DNA of 64,000 nucleotides from Candidatus Kapaibacterium sp. (GTDB lineage: Bacteria > Bacteroidota > Ignavibacteria > Kapaibacteriales > UBA4661), in the NCBI GenBank assembly GCA_025455065.1, contig JALONG010000018.1, forward strand, positions 1 through 64,000, in the 5' to 3' direction. The notes beneath the pieces were generated by a model. That model was not told the DNA's origin. It saw nothing but the letters and a program-made list of their open reading frames with translations, and ran no database searches. This document shows, piece by piece, positions 57,106 to 64,000 of this stretch. The translations under genes and the position numbers were made by a program. How positions within the stretch are numbered: position 1 is the first letter of the stretch; each line of letters begins with the position of its first letter.

Positions 57106-59406
57106 TTAAGTGTTTTCGAGTTCTACTAGAAAAGATTCACATTCGGCAATTAACTTTGAACACTCTTCAATATATTTATATTCGCTCATTATTTCGATAG
57201 CTTTTTTTAGTAATAATTTTGCTTCATTCTTTTGATTTAGCGCACAAAGAATTTCGGATTTTTTCTTTAAACAATCTCCAACATTGATATAAAAAGAATA
57301 TGGATTGATTCTGTATAACCTATCGTATATTTCAAGTGCTTCATTGATTACTGAAATTGATTCGTTCAGATTGCAATTTTTATATAGAAGTTCAGAAAAG
57401 CAATACAAGCTATTGGCTAATGGTTTAGAGTATACACTATCATCATTTTTCTTTAATTCTCTTCTAATCTCAATACAATCTTTAAAATATTGATGAGATT
57501 TTGTAAACTCATTACAACTTTTGTAGAGTTCTCCAAGATTTAATAATACTCTTGATCTTAAAAATAGATACGTTTCCTTATTCTCATCACTTTCTAGCTC
57601 TTTATAAATGTTATTGGCTCTATCAAATAATTGTTTGGAAAGATCATAGTCCTTTGAAGTTATATTGGACAACCCAAAGTTCATTAACATGTTTGCCAAG
57701 TGTTGTTTATCATTCTCATTTCCATCTGCTGCAATCTTTTCTTGCAGTATTATACATTTACTATGATAGTCTTTACTTGTCTGTAAATCATCTATATGCC
57801 TAAACACTATACCTAAATTATCATAGCAAGAGCATAAATTCCTTAAATTTACATTACCATTATCTTCGGTAGTAAATATTTTAAGGGCTTCTTCGAGTAT
57901 TGTTCTTGCTTCTGAAAACTTCCCTGAATTAATATACAGTGATCCCAAATTATTCATGGTTTGAGCCAAAGAGGTATTATGTTCAGGATTGGTGCTTGCT
58001 AATTTTTCTTTGATTTTTATCGCCGCATTGTAATATTGTTCAGATTTATCATATTCGCCAAGTTCTTTGCTTATCATACCCAAATTATGAACAAAATATG
58101 CCCATAATTCTTGAACTTGGTCGTTAGGATTGAGTTTGATGATATTTTTATAAATTATTTCAGAATGAGATTTAGCAAATTTTTTTTTGAATAGATGAGG
58201 TTCAGCTAAAACATTAGAAAGAAAGCTAATTAATAAGTTTAAATTTGTTATTGTCGGTTTAATTTGAAGCCACATAAGTTCCTGTATAGATTGATGCATT
58301 CTGAACGTATCATTGATATTGTCCCAAATTAGCCAACCTTTTTTTGATAATCTATTAACAGTATTACTAAGTTGTGATCGTTTCTCTGTTTCGATAGCTT
58401 GAAAAAAAGTGTCTACCCCTTCTCTATCGCTTTTTGCAGAAAATGGGAGGGGTTTATTTGACATTACAGAAAAATTTGCTAGCACTTGTCTCTCTTCTTC
58501 GGTTAAACAGGAAATGTCAAAAATTTTCTGTAAAAAACGAATTACATTACTTATTTGTTCATTATCCCCTCTTTGAAATTGGATTATAGTGCCTTGATCC
58601 GAACTACCCAAAAATGCAAGTGATTTTTCATTAATTTTACTAGCAATTTCTAATATAGATAATCTTCTTGACTGCCCAGTTTTAGCAAAAAGCTCAATTA
58701 GAAGGGTATTATACTCAAACTGCTCAAAAATTTGAGATAGAATAATTCCATTGTTTTTATCCCTATTTTCTATTTTGTAATGGTGAAAGAATAAATTGAG
58801 AGCATCTTCATTGCTAAGTTCCGCCAATAGATAATTATCAAAACCTTCCAAACTTTGTCTTGACGTTACTAAGACCTTCCAATTTGGTTTTAATGAAATA
58901 GCTTCCAATGTTTTTGTATTTTCAATATCGTCGTAGGCATTATCAATAATTAAAAGATTAGGAGCGTTTATTATTCTTAGTCTTGAAATAATTAATTTAA
59001 AACCTTCTTCTTTTTTAGTACTGGCTGGTAATTCCTTAAAATTTTCTTCAAGTCCAAGAATATAAACCAATTCTTGATTGTTCACCAATGATGTTTTTAT
59101 ATCATTTTCGACCTGTATCCAAGCTATATGCTGAAAATCATTCCCATAAGTTTGTAGAAATGCTTTTGCCATTGTAGTTTTACCAATGCCACCAACTCCA
59201 TTGACTAATACTACTTTAGAGGTCTCTTGTAGCAGTTCATAAATTTTAATTAAATCGGATTCCCGTCCAAAAATTTCATTTAAATCGCAGTGTGGTATAG
59301 TCACAAGTTGTTTCTGCAATTTCATGGGACTTTCAGTAAAATGGACATCGCCAAATACTCTTCCAATATTAACTATTGCTCTATCAGTTTGTTTTTGGAA
59401 GCTCAT
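57106..59406 (-). CDS. STAND NTPase: NB-ARC domain plus TPR repeats
   Basis: 766 residues. Short N-terminus with NIGRVFGDVHFTES, then FGRE at 46-49, Walker A NGVGGIGKTTMAKAF (69-83, K76), Walker B LLIIDNAYDD (151-160) and sensor VLVTSR (178-183), a winged-helix region around 330-380 and about eight TPR-type helical repeats from ~420 to the end (AQTMNNLGSLYINSGKFSEA, SCYDNLGIVFRHIDDLQTSK, LLNLGELYKSCNEFTKSHQY). STAND ATPases of this layout sense a ligand by the repeats and then oligomerise, as in plant NLRs and bacterial Avs-type defence. No enzymatic effector domain is fused; the small upstream gene (59403-59765) overlaps by 4 bases and may supply it. Strongly AT-rich, unlike its neighbours, so probably acquired. 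Confidence 0.92.
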   Translation of the reverse strand: MSFQKQTDRAIVNIGRVFGDVHFTESPMKLQKQLVTIPHCDLNEIFGRESDLIKIYELLQETSKVVLVNGVGGIGKTTMAKAFLQTYGNDFQHIAWIQVENDIKTSLVNNQELVYILGLEENFKELPASTKKEEGFKLIISRLRIINAPNLLIIDNAYDDIENTKTLEAISLKPNWKVLVTSRQSLEGFDNYLLAELSNEDALNLFFHHYKIENRDKNNGIILSQIFEQFEYNTLLIELFAKTGQSRRLSILEIASKINEKSLAFLGSSDQGTIIQFQRGDNEQISNVIRFLQKIFDISCLTEEERQVLANFSVMSNKPLPFSAKSDREGVDTFFQAIETEKRSQLSNTVNRLSKKGWLIWDNINDTFRMHQSIQELMWLQIKPTITNLNLLISFLSNVLAEPHLFKKKFAKSHSEIIYKNIIKLNPNDQVQELWAYFVHNLGMISKELGEYDKSEQYYNAAIKIKEKLASTNPEHNTSLAQTMNNLGSLYINSGKFSEARTILEEALKIFTTEDNGNVNLRNLCSCYDNLGIVFRHIDDLQTSKDYHSKCIILQEKIAADGNENDKQHLANMLMNFGLSNITSKDYDLSKQLFDRANNIYKELESDENKETYLFLRSRVLLNLGELYKSCNEFTKSHQYFKDCIEIRRELKKNDDSVYSKPLANSLYCFSELLYKNCNLNESISVINEALEIYDRLYRINPYSFYINVGDCLKKKSEILCALNQKNEAKLLLKKAIEIMSEYKYIEECSKLIAECESFLVELENT

Positions 59407-59765
59407 AAATTAAATGTTGCTCCGCCATGAATAGTTTCTATATTGATAATTTTTTGGGCTTGTTGGATTCTTAAATCAGAGTTTTTGTTAAACTCTGGAT
59501 CAGTTCTAATTTTGTCGGCTAATATCTGGATAAAATTAGCTTCGAGAGATGCTTGCTCTTCCTTTGATAGAGTTACAATTTTTTCAACTTTTTCTACTAA
59601 TTCTTTTTCTTCTTTTGATGAAAAGGAGCTTTTAATATGATTCCAAATGTCTTCACCTATTTTTTTAGCAATAGACTCGCCTGTCTTGACAAGGAAAGGC
59701 TTTGCAAAATTATACAGCATTATTGCAGTTGGGATATGTTTACCCAGTTCCGAAAATAAATCCAT
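59403..59765 (-). CDS. Small helical partner of the STAND protein
   Basis: 120 residues. N-terminal hydrophobic helix (HIPTAIMLYNFAKPFLVKTG) then coiled-coil helices (KEEKELVEKVEKIVTLSKEE, LEANFIQILADKIRTDPEFN) and a short IETIHGGATFNL tail that matches the NIGRVFGDVHF style of the STAND N-terminus. It overlaps the STAND gene by 4 bases (ATGA). It is likely the effector-associated or regulatory subunit. Not assigned to a named family. Driven by the promoter at 59818-59845. Confidence 0.78.
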   Translation of the reverse strand: MDLFSELGKHIPTAIMLYNFAKPFLVKTGESIAKKIGEDIWNHIKSSFSSKEEKELVEKVEKIVTLSKEEQASLEANFIQILADKIRTDPEFNKNSDLRIQQAQKIINIETIHGGATFNL

Positions 59766-59817
59766 ATTTAGTTATTTTTATTAGTTTTATGCTATATTTT
59801 GTACTTCTTGCACTGTT

Positions 59818-59845
59818 CAAATATAGCATCACATTAAAATATCAA
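59818..59845 (-). promoter_or_regulatory. Bacteroidota-type promoter of the STAND operon
   Basis: On the minus strand TTG (59845-59843) and TATATTTG (59825-59818) are 17 bases apart, a full match to TTG-N17..23-TAnnTTTG. The first start codon is 52 bases beyond it. The promoter lies in AT-rich sequence and would drive both STAND genes. Confidence 0.62.
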
Positions 59846-60246
59846 ACGCCATCAACACTCCCAAACGAATTCTGTACCACGTCAAATGAGGTGTAAAATG
59901 AATCTTATACCAATTTGAGTTGAAAATTGTGCAAGAAAATGTCCACGAAGCTAGTAAATGAGCAGTTAGAACTACTTGCAATACGCAATTACTATCTCAA
60001 TTTGGTATTTCAGCAATTCTTGTCCAGCATAAGCTATTGATAAATCACAATATCGAAAACAGAAAGCGGAAATATTGCTCCGATAGGGGCTTCAGTTCAA
60101 GGGAAAATCTCAATTTTAACATTTCAAAAAAATGAACTTCAGCTAGAGGCGGCGAGATTGCTTCTAACTTGCACACACCTCGCAACGATTTTAGTGGCTT
60201 TTTCAAACACGCAAAAACTGTCCTCAAAACAACTCAACTCTCCCTC
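59846..60246. other. Intergenic gap of about 400 bp
   Basis: AT-rich at the left, normal composition by about 60150. No gene, terminator or repeat stands out. It holds the left (upstream) boundary of the AT-rich segment. Confidence 0.45.
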
Positions 60247-63200
60247 TCACCTCCCCCCAACCCGCACCAATACTCCCTCCGAATGACTCGAAAACTCCGG
60301 CGCGTACATGGACTGCACCGTCGTAATCCCGTTTTGGAACGTGCCTTCATGCGTAACGCGCAGCGCGTACTCGAAAACCCAGACCCCTTGCGGCAGAGAG
60401 CCGATAAAGAAATTTGCCGACGCATCGCGCATCGTTTCGTAATAGCCCAAACCCGATTGCCATTTGTAACCGGAAACAGTCGTCAGTGGCTCCAAACCAG
60501 TACCACGCATATCGTGGAGATGAATGTACTCCATTGCGCGGTCGCATTCAAGCACTATCCGCACGTTCACGACATCACCCACGCGAAGCGCGGTTTTATC
60601 CGTGATTGGCTCTAATTCAAGTCCTTTGGCGGTCGCATTTTGGCGAAAGAGGTGTTTGGTGAGCGCAAGCGGCATTGTTGCGGGCGAAATCTTGTCCAAA
60701 CGCTCGAAATACTGCCAATACAAGCCGCCCCACGCCGCTCCCGCATCAGTTTTGGCAAGAGCGATTTTGCCCATCTGCGGCGTAATTTCTCCTTTTCCAA
60801 ACGAAACTTTGTAATACCCCGAACCCGCTTCAATGCTTGCTCCCTGCTCACGAATCAGCGTTTTGTCAATCGCGGTTGTTCCTAATTTTACATCCACCAA
60901 TTTCGTTGATTCCAACCAATCCGCGCCCCGCAAAAGCAGCGCGTAACACGCATCAGCAGTGGCTTTCGTGGTTTTCCAATCTTGGGTTTGTTTTTGTTTC
61001 AAGAGCCACATTTTCATTGCTTCAACATCCCGCAAACCCGCATCGGAACTATCCAATTCGAGAAATGTTTCGATACACAGCGCTTGCGTTTCAATGGGTG
61101 CTTGCCACCAAAACCAGCCTGCATCGTGCTTCCAGTACATTCCGCGCTCATCATTCTGCAAAGCACGTTCTCGGAGCGATTGCAAAATCTGCCCCGAAAC
61201 GGCTTGTTTGCTGATGCTGGCAGGCAGTTTTTTTGCCAGCGCAAATCGCCTGAGCGCCAAGGCAATCATACACTGCCCCGACAAACCCTGATTCTGCCAA
61301 TGTTTCTGCGCCTGTTTCACCCAAAATTCAAACGCCTCTTCGTTGAAAAATTTCGGGTATGTTTCGCAATCAAAACTCCGCGCATAGAGGAATTGCACGG
61401 CATCGTGGCTGAGATAGTCGTTTGCGGGCGAAAAATCTTTGCTTTGCTTGATGGTTTTATACTCTTCCAAAACCTCTTTATCCATATACTTCACCGCAAA
61501 CTGTATTCCAGAGCGTAGGTTTTGTGCGGTTTCCACGCTCAACATCTTCTCGTCCAGAACAGGAACCATCGTTTTCAAACGATACAACCCCGTGAGAAGA
61601 TATTGCGTAACGAAGCGGCTTTCACGCATTCCCGGAAACCACGTAAAACCGCCATTTTCCGTTTGCCGCTCCAAAACTTTTTTGAGGTTTTTATCAGTCT
61701 CCACCGACATTCTGCTGAGGTCGAAAAGCAAGCCTACACGCCGCTTTCGCTCGGTTTCGTCGCTTGCATTCAAGACCCACGGCGTTTCTTGCAACAGCAG
61801 CGATTTCAATTCCTGATTTTTCTCCAACGACGAAAGGAGGCTTTCTTTCGACTGCTTCCATGACTCGAACACCGCTTTAATTCTGGGCTTCGAGTTTGCC
61901 AAATGCGTTCCGATGATATTCGCAAAGACCTTGTTCCAAAGCTGTTCGGTACATTCATTGCCATATTCCATCAGCATCGGCAGTGCTTGAATGGCGTACC
62001 AAGCGGGGTTGCTGGTCATTTCCAATGTCAAACGCTGATGCCGAAGCGTGGCGGATGTACTTGCTGCGGCGAACTTTTTCCATTCAAATTGTTGCTCAGA
62101 ATTGCCACGAACCCAGAGCGAAAGCGTCTCGGTAACAAGGATGCGGTTCGGAAGAACGGGGATTGGTGCTTCTTCGCCGTCGCTATATTCGCCCTCAGTA
62201 TTCGTTGCTTTGGCAACTATTCGATAAACAACCATCTGAAAACCTTCGGGAACAGTCAGCGACCAAGCAACCACGATGCTTTGCTCGGCTTCGGCAGAAA
62301 ATGACTGTTGCTGGAATCCCAGCGAAAGTTCCTGCATCGTGAGCGCGTCGAAAAGTTTTAACTCCGCAACACCGCGTATTTGCTTGCTTGTGAGGTTGGC
62401 AATTTTGAACGGTAGCCGAATCGAATCGCCTTCACGCAGAAAACGCGGCACATTGGGCAAAATCATCAGTTCTTTTTGCGTTATTATTTCCTTTTCGAGC
62501 GAACCTGTTTTCAAGTCCGGTGTATGCGCAAACGCCAGCATTCGCCAGCGTGTCAGCGATTCGGGCATGGTGAATTTCAGCACGATTTCGCCTTTTTCAT
62601 TGGTCGAAAGTTGCGGCATAAAAAAGGCGGTTTCTTGCAAATTTGTCCTCGCTTTTACGCCCGAAAGATCAGTATTCATGCCTTCCGAACGGCTGTTCAC
62701 CGCGTCGCTGATTGGCAAATGTCCTCGTTTTTCTCCTTCCACTATTTTACCACCGATTTGGCTATTCTGAGCTGACGCATCGGAAATGCCTGTATCCGGC
62801 ATAAATTCTTCTTGGGCAGACTCATCAAATTCCGGTTCGATTCCAAATTTATCATTTTCTGAATTGAATGCTTGCTCCCGTTTCATGCGAGGTTTAGAGC
62901 GGCTTCTCGACCCTTCACCCCCCGCACCGCCACGCAAATATCCCGGAAAACTATTTCGTGAAAATTCAGGCAAATCAAGGTCAATATCCGCATAAAACCT
63001 GATATTGAACGAATACGGCACATTCCAGAAAAACTCCCTGCTGCCCTGCGCCGCGACTCCGAAGGATTGAGAACCAAAGCGATGACTGGAATAATTCATT
63101 TGCCATGGAAACTCTCGCCACTTGGATTTCCAGTTCAAAAACGAGTAACCAAGCGGGTCGAAGGAATCCAGCGAAGCATCGTAGAGCGTTGCGACAAGTT

Positions 63201-64000
63201 CGGCACTGACCTTTTCTGCGGCAGACCCACGCACCGTGAACGTCCATTCTTCCTTGCTTCCGGGGCGTGTTTTGTCGCGGAAGGTGCTTGTTTCCATGCG
63301 AAGTTGCTTGTGCGTCCAAGGTACTGATACAAACGTTTGGCTCTCGAACAAGCGGTGATGCCGCACCGAGAAGGTATGCACCGTGAGAATGCCGTGAAAA
63401 TCCTTCGGGATAGGAACAGAAATAATGCGTTGTTCTTTGGAAAGCGAGACCCAGAGCGGGTTATGGGGAAAATTATCGGTGCTTTTTACCACATTGCCGA
63501 ACGAGACTTGGAAGAAAATATCCGCACTGGCAGCAGCCGTGGACACAAGGAATGATGCGGTGTCTCCGGCTTTGCACTGCGGCGTAAGTGCCGTAAGATT
63601 TTGCTGAATCATCAGAGAAGGCACGGCTTCTGAAGCGTCCTGCACGGTGAAGTGCGCAACGCGCTCAAGTTTTCTTCCCGAAATATCCTGAACCTCAGCA
63701 ATGATGCGGTATGCGCCCGATGTAATTTTCTCTTTCATTTCTTTTGACAAAGCCCAAACACCATGCTCATTCGTTGTAAACGTGGTTTGAACGATGATTT
63801 TATCGGCTTTCCACGTTTCAATTTTGTCTTCATCCGAGCGCACATCCGCCGGAAACGCCTCGCGGAAGGCTTTTTCACTCAAAAGGAATCTATCCGGCAC
63901 GGGTAAAAATCGTGGTTTCAGAATGTGTTTGGGCTGCTTGAGCCTTTCGAGCCGCATCGTTCCTTGTGTTGCAAGGGGTTGATCGTTGAGATTGAGCGTT
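60247..64000 (-). CDS. Alpha-2-macroglobulin family protein, 5-prime end beyond window
   Basis: The open frame reaches the window edge (reading TLNLNDQPLATQGTMRLERL across the first in-window methionine at 63957), so the N-terminal domains are missing; about 1250 residues are visible. MG-type beta domains, an A2M domain (FFMPQLSTNEKGEIVLKFTM, SLTRWRMLAFAHTPD), an acidic low-complexity segment at about 341-430 that fits the bait region, and the thioester motif C669-T-E-Q672 in MEYGNECTEQLWNK (numbered from the first visible Met) followed by the helical thioester domain (NGGFTWFPGMRESRFVTQYL). These large periplasmic protease traps react covalently through the thioester. Unlinked to a PBP1C gene here. 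Confidence 0.9.
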   Translation of the reverse strand, partial: TLNLNDQPLATQGTMRLERLKQPKHILKPRFLPVPDRFLLSEKAFREAFPADVRSDEDKIETWKADKIIVQTTFTTNEHGVWALSKEMKEKITSGAYRIIAEVQDISGRKLERVAHFTVQDASEAVPSLMIQQNLTALTPQCKAGDTASFLVSTAAASADIFFQVSFGNVVKSTDNFPHNPLWVSLSKEQRIISVPIPKDFHGILTVHTFSVRHHRLFESQTFVSVPWTHKQLRMETSTFRDKTRPGSKEEWTFTVRGSAAEKVSAELVATLYDASLDSFDPLGYSFLNWKSKWREFPWQMNYSSHRFGSQSFGVAAQGSREFFWNVPYSFNIRFYADIDLDLPEFSRNSFPGYLRGGAGGEGSRSRSKPRMKREQAFNSENDKFGIEPEFDESAQEEFMPDTGISDASAQNSQIGGKIVEGEKRGHLPISDAVNSRSEGMNTDLSGVKARTNLQETAFFMPQLSTNEKGEIVLKFTMPESLTRWRMLAFAHTPDLKTGSLEKEIITQKELMILPNVPRFLREGDSIRLPFKIANLTSKQIRGVAELKLFDALTMQELSLGFQQQSFSAEAEQSIVVAWSLTVPEGFQMVVYRIVAKATNTEGEYSDGEEAPIPVLPNRILVTETLSLWVRGNSEQQFEWKKFAAASTSATLRHQRLTLEMTSNPAWYAIQALPMLMEYGNECTEQLWNKVFANIIGTHLANSKPRIKAVFESWKQSKESLLSSLEKNQELKSLLLQETPWVLNASDETERKRRVGLLFDLSRMSVETDKNLKKVLERQTENGGFTWFPGMRESRFVTQYLLTGLYRLKTMVPVLDEKMLSVETAQNLRSGIQFAVKYMDKEVLEEYKTIKQSKDFSPANDYLSHDAVQFLYARSFDCETYPKFFNEEAFEFWVKQAQKHWQNQGLSGQCMIALALRRFALAKKLPASISKQAVSGQILQSLRERALQNDERGMYWKHDAGWFWWQAPIETQALCIETFLELDSSDAGLRDVEAMKMWLLKQKQTQDWKTTKATADACYALLLRGADWLESTKLVDVKLGTTAIDKTLIREQGASIEAGSGYYKVSFGKGEITPQMGKIALAKTDAGAAWGGLYWQYFERLDKISPATMPLALTKHLFRQNATAKGLELEPITDKTALRVGDVVNVRIVLECDRAMEYIHLHDMRGTGLEPLTTVSGYKWQSGLGYYETMRDASANFFIGSLPQGVWVFEYALRVTHEGTFQNGITTVQSMYAPEFSSHSEGVLVRVGGR

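Overview
The window reads as a chromosomal segment of a Bacteroidota / FCB-group bacterium. Four things support this: a large secreted protein ending in a type IX secretion (T9SS) sorting domain (5358-7895); two good matches to the Bacteroidota promoter form TTG-N17..23-TAnnTTTG (569-599 and 59818-59845); a PD40-OmpA outer-membrane protein; and families typical of this group such as DUF4424, DUF6688, YARHG and XAC2610-related proteins. Base composition is moderate, with one clearly AT-rich block at about 56.9-60.2 kb. No rRNA, tRNA, CRISPR array or transposase-type insertion sequence was seen.

Layout. 0-11 kb is mostly core-like and on the minus strand: a small coiled-coil secreted protein, a PD40/OmpA protein in one operon with a sensor kinase and a NarL-type regulator, a T9SS cargo protein, a bifunctional phosphoglucose/phosphomannose isomerase and penicillin-binding protein 4 (dacB). 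From 11 to 25 kb runs an almost unbroken minus-strand series of small, mostly unrecognised genes, often joined by 4-bp ATGA overlaps. It includes a WG-repeat protein, an SDS22-like leucine-rich repeat (LRR) protein, endonuclease V, an Imm49 protein, a DUF3298 protein, a beta-helix protein and a SUKH (SMI1/KNR4) protein, interrupted on the plus strand by an ATP-grasp ligase. From 25 to 49 kb the same theme continues: secreted or lipoprotein orphans, a MORN/YwqK-type protein, DUF6688 membrane protein plus a partial copy, a metallophosphoesterase, four tandem XAC2610-related proteins, and two YARHG proteins. Plus-strand toxin-antitoxin cassettes (three PIN pairs and a broken DUF433/DUF5615 pair) and an AAA_14/DUF4143 ATPase sit among them. 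From 49 to 60 kb come two LRR genes, a HEPN/MNT pair, a Crp-family regulator with two small-gene neighbours, an Rpn-type PD-(D/E)XK nuclease followed by two free-standing copies of its C-terminus, and an AT-rich two-gene STAND (NB-ARC-TPR) operon. An alpha-2-macroglobulin gene with an intact CTEQ thioester runs off the right edge.

How the parts fit. The middle of the window looks like a poly-immunity and defence island: many diverse immunity-type proteins (Imm49, SUKH, Imm11-like end motif, LRR, MORN, WG) with no recognisable polymorphic toxin, studded with toxin-antitoxin modules, a STAND ATPase and an Rpn nuclease. The island shows repeated partial duplications of gene ends (DUF6688, Rpn, the gene at 21521-21979) and small palindromic dispersed repeats, some of which have become part of coding sequence. 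The most striking single locus is 55372-56615, where a full-length Rpn-type nuclease is followed by two tandem copies of only its last 65-68 codons, each with its own start codon and ribosome-binding site. This layout fits a nuclease with dedicated copies of an intragenic inhibitor.
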